Below, piece by piece: positions 18,505-28,729 of a DNA stretch of 47,510 nt. Below the pieces are notes generated by a model. That model ran no database searches. It saw only the letters and a list, made by a program, of their open reading frames with translations, and was not told the origin of the DNA. The DNA comes from Clostridiales bacterium DTU086 (GTDB lineage: Bacteria > Bacillota > DTU086), in NCBI GenBank assembly GCA_001513335.1, contig LFTO01000005.1:1-47510 (forward strand), in the 5' to 3' direction. A program made the position numbers and the translations under genes. Each line of letters starts with the position of its first letter. Position 1 is the stretch's first letter.

Positions 18505-19699
18505 TTCCCGATTCCCCCATTCCCAGTATTGCATCAGTCATCCTGGCCACCTGGCACATTTCTTTCACATCATGAACCCGAACAATATCCGCCCCCCGCA
18601 TAATAGCTGCGGCAACCGTTGCAGATGTTCCGTGAAGCCTTTCCCAGGGAGGGACATCCAACACGCTGCCTATTACAGACTTGCGAGAGGTACCGATAAG
18701 GATCGGGCTTCCAAGACACTTTAGAGCATCCAGACGGTTTATTACCTCCAGATTCTCCCTTGCGTCCTTGGAAAACCCAATACCCGGGTCAAGGATAATA
18801 TTTTCTTCCCTGACACCTTCCTCCAGGGCTTCTCTCTTCTTTTTCCCCAGGGTAGATATTATTTCCCCGATGATATCCATGCCGGGCTCTCTGACACTGT
18901 GCATAATGATAAAGGGTGCCCCATATTCAGCAACAGTGCTGCTCATCAGGGTATCACCGGAACCTGATACATCGTTGATAATGTCAGCTCCCCTGTCCAA
19001 TACGGCCCGGGCAGTAGAAGCCTTGTATGTATCCACAGAGATTGGGATATTAACTTTCTGCGCTACCTTTTCCAAAACCGGTAGAAGACGGGCTATTTCC
19101 TCTTCACTGCCAACAGGCTCATACCCCGGACGGGTGGACTCTGCGCCTATATCAATAATATCTGCTCCATGTTCTTCCATTTCCAGAGCCCTGTCAACAG
19201 CCAGCTGCGGGTCCGAATAGCATCCGCCGTCGGAGAAGGAATCCGGGGTAACATTGAGAATGCCCATTACAAGAGTATGCCTGCCAATAACCAGTTCCTT
19301 ATTGCCGCAGTGAAGGATTCTTAAGCTACTTCCATTTGCCAGGTTATTCAACACATCCTCCAGTTCTTTGGACAATTGGGGCAGTTGAAAATCCTGAAGA
19401 TTTAATTTTGGCAGCAGTTTACGATACTGGGCCAAAGTACCCAGGAGTACAACATAGCTGTCGGAAAGCCCCTTGATAACCTGTCCATGGACAGCTGCTT
19501 CTCCACCCTTGGAAAGCATTTCCTGCTTCAAAATCTGCGCCGCCTGGGCAGAGAGAGGCCCTACTTTAATGGCAAAATGCTGGGCTTTAGGGGCCATAAT
19601 ATTGATACCTTCTTCCCATACCCCCAGGCCTTTCATCAGCTGCCTGGCCTGAGCCTGGCTGTCCACACGGATTGGATGTATATTGAACCTCTTTTTCAT
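18497..19699 (-). CDS. folP: Dihydropteroate synthase with N-terminal extension
   Basis: LVMGILNVTPDSFSDGGCYSDPQLAVDRALEMEEHGADIIDIGAESTRPG; DPGIGFSKDARENLEVINRL; GTSRKSVIG. Confidence 0.95.
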   Translation of the reverse strand: MKKRFNIHPIRVDSQAQARQLMKGLGVWEEGINIMAPKAQHFAIKVGPLSAQAAQILKQEMLSKGGEAAVHGQVIKGLSDSYVVLLGTLAQYRKLLPKLNLQDFQLPQLSKELEDVLNNLANGSSLRILHCGNKELVIGRHTLVMGILNVTPDSFSDGGCYSDPQLAVDRALEMEEHGADIIDIGAESTRPGYEPVGSEEEIARLLPVLEKVAQKVNIPISVDTYKASTARAVLDRGADIINDVSGSGDTLMSSTVAEYGAPFIIMHSVREPGMDIIGEIISTLGKKKREALEEGVREENIILDPGIGFSKDARENLEVINRLDALKCLGSPILIGTSRKSVIGSVLDVPPWERLHGTSATVAAAIMRGADIVRVHDVKEMCQVARMTDAILGMGESGNG

Positions 19700-19727
19700 C
19701 GCAAGTTTCCTCCCAAGAAATCAAAAA

Positions 19728-20005
19728 ACGGAACAATACATGCGGGCTTTTTTCTCCGTTGTACATTTCAAACTCCTAAAGACCGCATGTGTTGTGGAGC
19801 GGGACTTGTTTTGCTCAGCCGTCGCCGGCTTTGCCGGCGGTAACGGCGTGCAAGCTTGTCCGTAGCGGAGCAATACATGCGGGCTTTTGCCACCGCTTAC
19901 ATGTCAGACTCCTGGAGGCCGCATGTATTGTGGAACGAGACTTGTTTCCCGGAGTGTCTGCTCCGCCGTCGGAAATTGCGTGGGAGCTTGTCCAACATGA
20001 AATAA
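19728..20005 (+). repeat. Composite intergenic repeat, copy B (tandem units)
   Basis: ACAATACATGCGGGCTTTT at 19732 and GCAATACATGCGGGCTTTT at 19870 (period 138); CCGCATGTGTTGTGGAGCGGGACTTGTTT at 19784 and CCGCATGTATTGTGGAACGAGACTTGTTT at 19918. Confidence 0.85.
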
Positions 20006-20079
20006 CCGCCCACAAAGCACCGCCGTCCATTCAAGCAGCTCTTTTCCCAATGTGAATATTTTAGCACTGCCCTGCCGGA

Positions 20080-20436
20080 TTATCCATAATTCACAACCTG
20101 GCTTGAACGAATCTGCCGCACAGACAATGCATACTCGGCACAGTCCAAAACTACCTCCAAAGGAATTTCTCCGATAATGTCGGCTTCAACAATATCCACA
20201 GCAAACCGCCTCCCCAGGGCTTTTGCTGCCTCAAGAACTTTATATGGAGGGACTTCCGCAGGTTTTTTTATTACAGTCAGCACCCTGGCAAGGCTGTCCG
20301 GCCCCAAAACTATCCCGGTGGCGGAAATATTTTCCAAACCCAAGTCCTTTTCCAATTGGTTCGCTATCCAGTCAGCTATGCGACCGTCCTCTGTGGAACA
20401 AGTTAGGTTATAGCGCAAAGCACCAGACCTGTCCAT
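20080..20436 (-). CDS. Hypothetical protein resembling a stand-alone formiminotransferase C-terminal-type domain
   Basis: 118 aa; PYKVLEAAKALGRRFAVDIVEADIIGEIPLEVVLDCAEYAL resembles the formiminotransferase pattern ..PLxxVxexvxxxAxxxGvxVvgsEIVGLvPxxALxxaAeyyL. Confidence 0.55.
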   Translation of the reverse strand: MDRSGALRYNLTCSTEDGRIADWIANQLEKDLGLENISATGIVLGPDSLARVLTVIKKPAEVPPYKVLEAAKALGRRFAVDIVEADIIGEIPLEVVLDCAEYALSVRQIRSSQVVNYG

Positions 20437-20554
20437 AACTTCCCCTCCAAAAAATGACTCTTACTAAATAGTTATGCACAGGCAAGTACAACATGCCACC
20501 GGCACAAAAAAAGATGGTGGAAAATCCTTCACGGGTACAAACTTAAAGGTACTA

Positions 20555-20584
20555 TTAAAAAAGGGGCGAACAGCTGCGCCCCTT
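20555..20584 (-). terminator. Rho-independent terminator of ndk
   Basis: Minus strand AAGGGGCG-cagctgtt-CGCCCCTTTTTTAATA. Confidence 0.8.
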
Positions 20585-20591
20585 AAACTTC

Positions 20592-21041
20592 TTATTCGTA
20601 AAGCCATTCCTCTGCAGACTTGGTGTAAGCCAGAAGTTCCTCTTCCTTAAAGTAAATCTTTATTTCACGCTGGGCACTTTCCAGAGAGTCGGCTCCATGA
20701 ATAACATTCCGCCCGATCTCAATCCCAAAATCGCCTCTGATAGTACCGGGCGCCGCCTCTTTAGGGTTCGTTTTTCCCATCATTTTCCTAACTTCCTCTA
20801 CGACTCCCTTGCCTTCCCAGACCATTGCCACAACCGGACCGGAAGTTATATATTCCAAGAGTCCCGGGAAAAAGGGCTTGTCCACATGCTCAGCATAATG
20901 CTCTCTGGCTTTCTCTTCATCAAGCTGCATTAATTTCATACCTGCCAGTTTAAATCCTTTGTTCTCAAAGCGGTTGATAATCGTGCCCACCAAATTCCGT
21001 TGAACACCGTCAGGCTTTACCATTACAAAAGTTCTCTCCAC
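20592..21041 (-). CDS. ndk: Nucleoside diphosphate kinase
   Basis: [60 protein letters not shown]; likely GTG start at 21041 with GGAGG upstream. Confidence 0.97.
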   Translation of the reverse strand: MERTFVMVKPDGVQRNLVGTIINRFENKGFKLAGMKLMQLDEEKAREHYAEHVDKPFFPGLLEYITSGPVVAMVWEGKGVVEEVRKMMGKTNPKEAAPGTIRGDFGIEIGRNVIHGADSLESAQREIKIYFKEEELLAYTKSAEEWLYE

Positions 21042-21107
21042 TCTTTTGCCCTCCTTGAACACTGCTATTTGCCTGCTGCAGTAAAAAGTAGTGAATTAAA
21101 ACCAGTA

Positions 21108-23057
21108 CTATACCAAATTGATAAGGCTGTAGTTCAGGATTATCGTTGGTTTGCTTGTTGATACAGGCTCCGGCCCACTAATATCATCACCAGAGGTTTT
21201 TGTATCTGTTTCACCATCTGCAGAATTTTCAGAGACTGAAGTAACTGCTTCACTATTATCATTACTTTTTAGCAAAGCTTCAAATTCCTCCGCTTCAAGT
21301 GTCTCTTTTTCCATAAGCTCTCCGGCGATTAGATGAAGCTTTTCTATATTTTCTTTCAACAGTGTTTCGGCCCGGGAATAACATTCATCCATGATCCTCC
21401 TGGCCTCTCTGTCGATGGAAACTGCTACCGCTTCCGAATAATTGCGGTCCCGGGCAATATCCCTTCCCAGGAATACCTGTTCCTGCTTGGTTCCAAAAGT
21501 TAGGGGACCCAGTTCATCCGACATTCCAAATTCGGTAATTATTTTCCTAACAAGCATTGTAGCACGCTCAAGGTCGTTCTGTGCGCCGGTGCTTATTTCA
21601 TCCAGCACAAGATCCTCTGCTACACGCCCACCTAGAAGCATGGTCACTTGGTCCAGAATCTGTGATTTTGTCATATACCTGCGGTCTTCACGGGGAAGCA
21701 GCAGGGTATATCCGCCGGCTCTGCCCCGGGGAATAATAGACACTTTATGCAGCGGGTCAGTATTCGGCAGGAGATAAGCTACCAGAGCATGCCCCGCTTC
21801 ATGATAAGAAACGAGCCTCTTTTCATAATCACTGATAACTCTGGCCTTTTTCTCCGGCCCGGCAATAACCCGTTCCACGCTTTCTTCCAGGGCATCCATG
21901 GTAATCTTCTTCTGCCCCCGTCTGGCTGACAGGAGTGCAGCTTCGTTAACCAGGTTTGAAAGGTCCGCCCCTGTAAAGCCGGGAGTCCTCCTTGCCAAAA
22001 CATTCAAGTCTACATCCTTGGCAATTTGCTTGCCCCGGGTGTGCACTTTCAATATTTCTTCTCTACCAAGGATATCAGGTACATCCATTGTTATTTGACG
22101 GTCAAACCTGCCCGGTCGAAGGAGTGCCGGGTCGAGAATGTCCGGCCTGTTAGTAGCTGCAATAATAATTATTCCTTCATTAGCTTCAAACCCGTCCATT
22201 TCCACCAGGAGCTGGTTCAATGTCTGTTCCCTTTCGTCATGCCCCCCACCAAGACCGGCACCTCTTTGACGCCCAACTGCATCGATTTCGTCAATAAAGA
22301 CAATGCAGGGAGCGTTCTTCTTGGCCTGTTCAAAAAGGTCACGGACTCTGGAAGCACCCACACCAACGAACATTTCCACGAAATCAGAACCACTTATGCT
22401 AAAGAAAGGAACATCAGCCTCACCTGCTACAGCACGGGCAACCAGTGTTTTTCCGGTGCCCGGAGGTCCGTAAAGGAGTACGCCCTTGGGAATACGGGCT
22501 CCGATTTCTGTAAACTTCTTGGGGTTCTGTAAAAACTCAACAATTTCCTGCAGTTCTTCTTTAACTTCATCGGCACCTGCCACATCAGCAAAAGTAACCT
22601 TTTTGTTATCAGTATGCATCCGGGCACGGCTCTTACCAAACTGCATAACCCTGCTGCCGCCGCCCTGAGTCTGCTGCATCATAAAGAACATCAATCCAAT
22701 CAGCAGCAGGATTGGCAGGAAAGTGCCCAAAACTCCCGCCCACCAGGGTGCTTTAGGAGGAGCTTCCGGTTTGACATTTATCCCTTTTGCCCCCAATTCC
22801 TTAGCCAAATCGGGGTCCGGGAGAGCCTCCAGGGTAAATTTGTCCCCACTTTTATAAGTCCCTGTAATACGGTAAACATTATCTTCACTGACGATTTTTA
22901 CATCTTTAACCTGACCGGTTTCAACTTTATTCATAAATTCCGTATAGTCTATAATAGCAATTTGTTCTTGGACCGGGGAAGCCCATCTTACGAAGGAAAC
23001 GGCAATCAAAACAATTAGTAAATATATTGCCAGGTTTTTGAAAATTCTATTCCGCAA
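21108..23057 (-). CDS. ftsH: ATP-dependent zinc metalloprotease FtsH
   Basis: [63 protein letters not shown]; probable TTG start at 23057 preceded by GAGGAGGG (ORF track extends to 23219). Confidence 0.97.
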   Translation of the reverse strand: MRNRIFKNLAIYLLIVLIAVSFVRWASPVQEQIAIIDYTEFMNKVETGQVKDVKIVSEDNVYRITGTYKSGDKFTLEALPDPDLAKELGAKGINVKPEAPPKAPWWAGVLGTFLPILLLIGLMFFMMQQTQGGGSRVMQFGKSRARMHTDNKKVTFADVAGADEVKEELQEIVEFLQNPKKFTEIGARIPKGVLLYGPPGTGKTLVARAVAGEADVPFFSISGSDFVEMFVGVGASRVRDLFEQAKKNAPCIVFIDEIDAVGRQRGAGLGGGHDEREQTLNQLLVEMDGFEANEGIIIIAATNRPDILDPALLRPGRFDRQITMDVPDILGREEILKVHTRGKQIAKDVDLNVLARRTPGFTGADLSNLVNEAALLSARRGQKKITMDALEESVERVIAGPEKKARVISDYEKRLVSYHEAGHALVAYLLPNTDPLHKVSIIPRGRAGGYTLLLPREDRRYMTKSQILDQVTMLLGGRVAEDLVLDEISTGAQNDLERATMLVRKIITEFGMSDELGPLTFGTKQEQVFLGRDIARDRNYSEAVAVSIDREARRIMDECYSRAETLLKENIEKLHLIAGELMEKETLEAEEFEALLKSNDNSEAVTSVSENSADGETDTKTSGDDISGPEPVSTSKPTIILNYSLINLV

Positions 23058-23170
23058 AAATGTCCCTCCTCTCAACAAGACAACGGAAATGAAAAACGGA
23101 GCAAGTTTTTTCCCATGAATACTTATTGTAACATAAGGCTGAAATAAACTCAAACACCCGCATTTTCCCC

Positions 23171-24613
23171 TTAATTCCGGTATTGTTGCAACTGAAGCCT
23201 GAGTACCTGCCTGGTACAATCTGTTACTTTCACCCTATTCTCTATGCAAAAACCTGCAACCCAGACAATTCCTCTGCTGTCGTAAACTATTGGTACCTGC
23301 GCTCTCTTACTCTGGGGTACTTTTTTATCAATCAGGTACTTTTTTATTTTTTTGCTTCCCGCACAGCCTAAGGGTTGAAATGTGTCACCTTCTTTTCGCG
23401 GCCCTACCGTCAGGGGCAGCTCCAGCTTATCCAAGTCCAAATAAGCGTCTTCAGGAGGAGCACTAAAAACCCGGCTTCTTACCGCTTCCAGGGGGAAAAC
23501 TTCAGCAGAGATTCTTACACTGGCAGCGGGAATTTCAGTTGTTCCAGGGATATTTAGGGATCGGGGTCCCCATTTCCCCCCTCCGCTGTCAATGTCACGG
23601 TCCTCTTTAACTGTTGAAAAAACTACAAAAGAATATGTCTTTTCTGCCATCACACCCTGGGGAAGATCTAACCGCTTTCCGGTCTGTCCGGAAAGGAAAA
23701 AATCCCTGACCCTTTCGACGTGTCCAAATTCAAGAGTACACTCAGGTCCGGCCAATCTTTTAAAAACTTTCCTCACTAACCTGCGCTGTAAGGCTGCATC
23801 TAAGCTCAGGAAATCTTCAACGCACAGTTGTAAAACACTGCCGGTGAAACCCACCATATCCCTAAATATAATGTCAGTCTCTTTTTCAATATAGTCATTT
23901 TCAGCCCGAATTATTTCTGCTGTCCTTGTAAGAACTTCCACCACATTTCCATTATATTCGGTCAATACCGGGATAAGTTGGTGACGTACTTTGTTGCGTA
24001 AAAATGCCAAGTCTTTGTTGGATGAATCAGTCCTAAATTTTATCCCCAAATCTGAACAAAAAGCTTCGATCTCCCTGCGCCTAACCCCCAGGAGAGGCCG
24101 TACCACAGCCCCTGAAAGGGGCCTCATTCCTGACAGGCCTTCAAGACCCGTGCCATTTAACAGATGGAGCAGCAGCGTCTCTGCCTGATCATCAGCATTA
24201 TGGGCAACCGCTATTTTTGACGCCCCTAATTCCCGGGCTGTCCTGTGCAAAAAATCATAGCGTGCTTTTCTTGCAGCTTCCTCAGTGGACAGTTTCTCCC
24301 GGGCGATTACTGCAGGGACATCGGCAGTACCCACCCTGCAGGGAAGTCCCAGCGAATCAGCAGCACTCCGGACAAAATCGGCATCTTCCCGTGCCTCTCC
24401 CCCCCGGAGCATGTGGTTAAGGTGGGCAACATACAGCTTTAGATCAAGACGGTCCCGCAGAGAGCAGAGAATGTGAAGCATGGCCATGGAATCTGCCCCT
24501 CCGGAAACAGCCAAAACAACAGCATCGCCCGACTTAAAAAGACCGTGCCGGCAAATATCATTCCAAACTTTTTCAACAATCAATAAAACCACCGCCATAC
24601 TGCACTTATTCAA
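23171..24613 (-). CDS. tilS: tRNA(Ile)-lysidine synthase
   Basis: [19 protein letters not shown]-loop, [67 protein letters not shown]. Confidence 0.95.
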   Translation of the reverse strand: MNKCSMAVVLLIVEKVWNDICRHGLFKSGDAVVLAVSGGADSMAMLHILCSLRDRLDLKLYVAHLNHMLRGGEAREDADFVRSAADSLGLPCRVGTADVPAVIAREKLSTEEAARKARYDFLHRTARELGASKIAVAHNADDQAETLLLHLLNGTGLEGLSGMRPLSGAVVRPLLGVRRREIEAFCSDLGIKFRTDSSNKDLAFLRNKVRHQLIPVLTEYNGNVVEVLTRTAEIIRAENDYIEKETDIIFRDMVGFTGSVLQLCVEDFLSLDAALQRRLVRKVFKRLAGPECTLEFGHVERVRDFFLSGQTGKRLDLPQGVMAEKTYSFVVFSTVKEDRDIDSGGGKWGPRSLNIPGTTEIPAASVRISAEVFPLEAVRSRVFSAPPEDAYLDLDKLELPLTVGPRKEGDTFQPLGCAGSKKIKKYLIDKKVPQSKRAQVPIVYDSRGIVWVAGFCIENRVKVTDCTRQVLRLQLQQYRN

Positions 24614-24920
24614 ATTTCGAGTATTAAACCCGTATTCCTGCTATTTGGCTTATTTTTCCTATACTTTAGTCTAACGCTGGAGAAAGCTGTTTATTCCCCT
24701 TAAAGGCATGAAATAGCAGTTCGAGTACTCATTTGGTTCTACAGACGATAAAAAATTGTGAACCCGGCAGTCTACCGGGGTCAATGTCAAAAACATCTTC
24801 TTTCTAAGGGCAGAAATTCAACCGGGAAAGAAAGTACTTCCTTGATATGGCCGCCGGTTGATATTTGGAATTGTATTTTTTTCGGGGAGAGAAAAAAGCA
24901 GGTTTTGATCCACAAAAGCA

Positions 24921-24944
24921 AGCCCCCGGGAAAATAACCGGGGC
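24921..24944 (-). terminator. Putative terminator of spoIIE
   Basis: Minus strand GCCCCGG-ttatttt-CCCGGGGGCTTGCTTTTG. Confidence 0.65.
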
Positions 24945-25006
24945 AGCATTGAAGTTTGTGGAAAGAGGTAAGAAGGAAAAGGCCAGCGGTGTAAGGAAGC
25001 CATAGG

Positions 25007-27427
25007 CTAGTGCAGACAGTACGGTACAATCCTCGCCACCACTACCATAATATCGTCTTTCACGGTCCCTCCCGACATTTCTTCAGCCCGGGAAACCAGG
25101 TGATCCGCTATTCTCTGAGGGTCTTCCTGGGAAAACTTGTGCAACTCTCTTATCACCCAGTCCTCCCCGAATTGAGATCTCCGGCCGGCATCCAGCAAAC
25201 CATCTGTCGTCATTACCAGCAGGTCCCCGTTTTCCAGGTCCATGGTCACAGGTTCATAATCTACCGTATCCAGAATTCCGATGGGGAGAGACCCGGAATT
25301 AACAGTATGAATGTTTTTACCCTTCTTAATAAAGCTGGGCTGGGCAGCAATCTTCACAAAATCCGCTTTTCCGGAAAAAAGGTCGATAACAGCCAGGTCA
25401 ACAGTGGAAAAGGTATCTTCCGGGGAACGGAGAGCCAGGGCAGCATTAACGGTTTTTACAGCCAGTTCCCTGTCGAATCCGCATTCCAGCAGGCTTTTTA
25501 ACAAATTTACCGTTGCCATGCTTTCTCTGGCGGCCCTGGAACCGGACCCCATTCCATCGCTCAAGACCAGGGCCGTTCTGCTGTGAAGAAACACTGATGC
25601 AAAACTGTCACCGGACACCCCGTTACCCGTCTTGATACACTGTGCAATTCCCAAATCTATATCCAAAAGGCGTCTGGGAACGAAACTTATCTCGCAGGCT
25701 TTAACTCCGGATTCCATTGCACATTCAAAGTGTCCTATTGACATCCTTACACCGAGGACATCTTCAATAATAGGTGCCGTCTTCTCCGTACAGTCCTTAA
25801 ATCCACGGCAGGGCTTTTTCACAAGGTGACAGTGATAGCTGTGGTTTCTCTTGAATACAGAAACATCCCTTATTCTAATACCGTTGAGCTCCAACACCTC
25901 CACCAGTTTTCGTTCAATCTCTTCTTCGGTGCGGTCCTTGATTTCAGTTTGCTTGACCAACTTGCTGATAATTTCACCAACCCCGTGAAGCTGGGAGGAT
26001 ACCAGGTCTTTGCTTTCGGTAAGCTTTTTCTGCCAAAAACAGTTTACCTGGCAAATATCCCAAACACAATTGATTGTAGCAGCCATTTCCACAGTGCGCC
26101 TGCACCTGGCGCCAAGAACCCCGCGTATATCTTTGTCAGTGATTTTCCCGGTCTCCTCAATTTTTACGAACAAAGCCAGTATGTTCTGGTATGTATTATA
26201 AATATCATTTTCCCAACAGGTCCTAAACATGGAACATTCCCCACAGACATTGGCAGAAATGGTATTCAGCATCAGGTCAAGGCTGTCTATCCCTCTATCC
26301 TCCTGATCGGCTAGATCATCACTCTCAAGGCCAAGCCCGGTCTGTTCGAAAGTCCTGGCCAATTCATGAAATACAAAACCGAGTTCTTTTACTTTTTTCA
26401 AAACTTCTTTGGAGTCCTGTTCCAAACCTGTTCTTTTAGTAAAGGGCATAAGGTATCTCAACCGGTCAAACCAATTTTCCGGGTGAAGCACAAAAATCAC
26501 TCCGGCAAAGAGCACTTCACCCAGTGCAATAGAAAGGGAAGTCTCCCCCAAGAAATAAACAGAAAATATAAGATGCCCAATAATAAATCCTCCCAGAGCT
26601 CCAAACTTTCCAATATGGCGGAAAACCCCTGCACATAATCCGGAAAAGGCATAGATTCCTACGGCATTGGGAACTGCAGCAGCTGTAAGGCTGGGAATGA
26701 TCCCTACCACGGCTCCTATTCCTGCACCCATCCCGCACCCTCCAATATGTGCGGCAGAAATAATCACATAGGTGCTTACGATTCCTGCAAGGCTTAAGGG
26801 ACCAAAATAGACGTCATTGATTCCGCTGATTACACCCGCCCCAAGGACAACGTAACATGCTGCTTCCTCCACAGTAAGGCCTGTCCCCTCTACTTTCATT
26901 CGAGTTAACGACTGCAGCACAATTACAAAAGCATAAGTGAATCCCGCTGCAAGCAGACATTCGAACCCGACGGCCATAAAAGTGTACATAGTGGCAGACC
27001 ATACAGCTGCAAAAGCCCCTTTAACCACTCCGGTGCAAACAAAAGCAACACCGGGTAAAAAGGGAGTCCTGAAATGCCCACGTACATTCACTCCCTGTAG
27101 AATAACGGCACACATTAAAATAACCGCTACTGACTGCCACAGCATATAACCGTCAACTGCTGTCAACAGCCCTAAACTGATAAACAAGGCCAGCGGCCAG
27201 TTAAGGTTTTTTCTATATCCCGCCGCAGCAACAAAAAACGCAGTCCCAAAGGGCAGCAGTTCTCCGAAAACTGCTGCCCGGGAAAGGAGGAAGGCTACGG
27301 CTAACAGACTAATCGTTTCTACCACAAACTGCTTCCCGGTAATCCAGGAACGGCTCAATCCCCATTTGTCTTTTCTTCCAATGGAATAGTTTTGGTTGTG
27401 CGTGTAAGCGTGAGTATCATTTAACAT
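25007..27427 (-). CDS. spoIIE: Stage II sporulation protein E (SpoIIE) Ser phosphatase
   Basis: ~800 aa; multispan N-terminus, cysteine-containing central region, C-terminal PP2C phosphatase (VLSDGMGSGSRAARESMATVNLLKSLLECGFDRELAVKTVNAALALRSPEDTFSTVDLAVIDLFSGKADFVKIAAQPSFIKKG). Confidence 0.95.
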   Translation of the reverse strand: MLNDTHAYTHNQNYSIGRKDKWGLSRSWITGKQFVVETISLLAVAFLLSRAAVFGELLPFGTAFFVAAAGYRKNLNWPLALFISLGLLTAVDGYMLWQSVAVILMCAVILQGVNVRGHFRTPFLPGVAFVCTGVVKGAFAAVWSATMYTFMAVGFECLLAAGFTYAFVIVLQSLTRMKVEGTGLTVEEAACYVVLGAGVISGINDVYFGPLSLAGIVSTYVIISAAHIGGCGMGAGIGAVVGIIPSLTAAAVPNAVGIYAFSGLCAGVFRHIGKFGALGGFIIGHLIFSVYFLGETSLSIALGEVLFAGVIFVLHPENWFDRLRYLMPFTKRTGLEQDSKEVLKKVKELGFVFHELARTFEQTGLGLESDDLADQEDRGIDSLDLMLNTISANVCGECSMFRTCWENDIYNTYQNILALFVKIEETGKITDKDIRGVLGARCRRTVEMAATINCVWDICQVNCFWQKKLTESKDLVSSQLHGVGEIISKLVKQTEIKDRTEEEIERKLVEVLELNGIRIRDVSVFKRNHSYHCHLVKKPCRGFKDCTEKTAPIIEDVLGVRMSIGHFECAMESGVKACEISFVPRRLLDIDLGIAQCIKTGNGVSGDSFASVFLHSRTALVLSDGMGSGSRAARESMATVNLLKSLLECGFDRELAVKTVNAALALRSPEDTFSTVDLAVIDLFSGKADFVKIAAQPSFIKKGKNIHTVNSGSLPIGILDTVDYEPVTMDLENGDLLVMTTDGLLDAGRRSQFGEDWVIRELHKFSQEDPQRIADHLVSRAEEMSGGTVKDDIMVVVARIVPYCLH

Positions 27428-27725
27428 TGTGTACACCTACCTGGCTCAAGTGTTTGCTTCCCATTATAGACAAGCAACCCAAAAATTTTTGTCAGGTTTG
27501 GTTTTATTGCTTTGAGAAACTTTCGACAAATACACGACAAAACCTAAAGTCCAGTATGACAGCTCCGAAAAGGGTTTCCGCCGCAACACAATAGCGGGAT
27601 TATTGAAGTAGTTGTTACAGAAAAAAAAAGTAAAATTTCTAAAACAAATTAATTCCTTAAGGTCCTCAAAGATGTTGACAACCGCTGGATTCGGTTCTTC
27701 TGCCAGCCATTCTGGTGGTTACAGG

Positions 27726-27763
27726 CAAAAAAAATCCCCGTACTTGTAATAAGTACGAGGATT
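27726..27763 (-). terminator. Rho-independent terminator of tRNA operon
   Basis: Minus strand AATCCTCGTACTT-attac-AAGTACGGGGATTTTTTTT. Confidence 0.9.
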
Positions 27764-27765
27764 AG

Positions 27766-27840
27766 TGGTGACCCGTAGGGGATTTGAACCCCTGTAACCG
27801 GCGTGAAAGGCCGGTGTCTTAACCACTTGACCAACGGGCC
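27766..27840 (-). tRNA. tRNA-Glu (TTC)
   Basis: GGCCCGTTGGTCAAGTGGTTAAGACACCGGCCTTTCACGCCGGTTACAGGGGTTCAAATCCCCTACGGGTCACCA; cloverleaf, encoded CCA. Confidence 0.96.
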
Positions 27841-27867
27841 TTTTTGTCCAAATACACCCAAAAACTA

Positions 27868-27944
27868 TGGTAGCGGTGGTTGGACTTGAACCAACGACGC
27901 TACGGGTATGAACCGTATGCTCTAGCCACCTGAGCTACACCGCC
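27868..27944 (-). tRNA. tRNA-Met (CAT), elongator
   Basis: GGCGGTGTAGCTCAGGTGGCTAGAGCATACGGTTCATACCCGTAGCGTCGTTGGTTCAAGTCCAACCACCGCTACCA. Confidence 0.95.
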
Positions 27945-27949
27945 ATAAA

Positions 27950-28025
<76 letters not shown>

Positions 28026-28099
28026 TCAAAAGATAAATATTCATTTTTGTCGTGCATTATTAAATTATACGGATATATAAACAAATGTCAAGGGGGTAA

Positions 28100-28540
28100 T
28101 CAACTTAACATCAGCCTGGCTCCTAAGGCGAGAAATATCAAACCGGCTAATTTCATGAAGGTAAAGGGCACTTTTTCCAGTCCAAACAGGCCAAATTGAT
28201 CAATCAGCATGGCTGTTGACACCTGCCCCACGATAATAGCAGTTGTAGCCAGGGCAACTCCTACTTTGGGAATGCTGGCAGCCACTCCGTAAATAATCAG
28301 CACACTGATAATGCCTCCCAAATAGGCATACCAGGGAACCTCCATCAATTTACCAAGATTTCCTTTCCCAAACCCAAACAGCACAATCAACCCTGCCATA
28401 GCGCTCCCTATAATATGCACCAACAATGTTGCCTCAATCTGCCCCACATACTTGCCCAGCACGGCATTCAATGACCCCTGTACAGCCATGGCTATACCAG
28501 CCGTTAAGGCAAAGGACATTGCTAACCAATCTAAAGTCAT
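28100..28540 (-). CDS. DMT family transporter (YdcZ/DUF606-like)
   Basis: MTLDWLAMSFALTAGIAMAVQGSLNAVLGKYVGQIEATLLVHIIGSAMAGLIVLF...GVALATTAIIVGQVSTAMLIDQFGLFG. Confidence 0.88.
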   Translation of the reverse strand: MTLDWLAMSFALTAGIAMAVQGSLNAVLGKYVGQIEATLLVHIIGSAMAGLIVLFGFGKGNLGKLMEVPWYAYLGGIISVLIIYGVAASIPKVGVALATTAIIVGQVSTAMLIDQFGLFGLEKVPFTFMKLAGLIFLALGARLMLS

Positions 28541-28729
28541 TTTTTTCCTCCCAAAGTTCAGATTTTTGTCCATGTAACATAAATTGTTGCATTTTGACAT
28601 CATTGAATATTCTTGCACCTACCAACCTCGAATATGGTGGAAATATTAACCTTAGAGTAACAGGTATAAACCTTCCCGACCTTTGCCAATATATAAGAGA
28701 AAAAAGAAACAGATAAGGAATGAGGCCCC

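Noticed and set aside
19728-20005. Possible CRISPR array (tandem repeat units in copy B)
   Set aside because: Period ~137 bp, only two units, spacers also conserved, no cas genes; not CRISPR-like.
22026-22532. 168 aa plus-strand ORF antisense to ftsH
   Set aside because: Antisense to the conserved AAA domain of FtsH; Cys/His/Ser-rich shadow frame.
24787-25029. Minus-strand ORF of 80 aa downstream of spoIIE
   Set aside because: Overlaps the spoIIE terminator hairpin and has no recognisable protein features.
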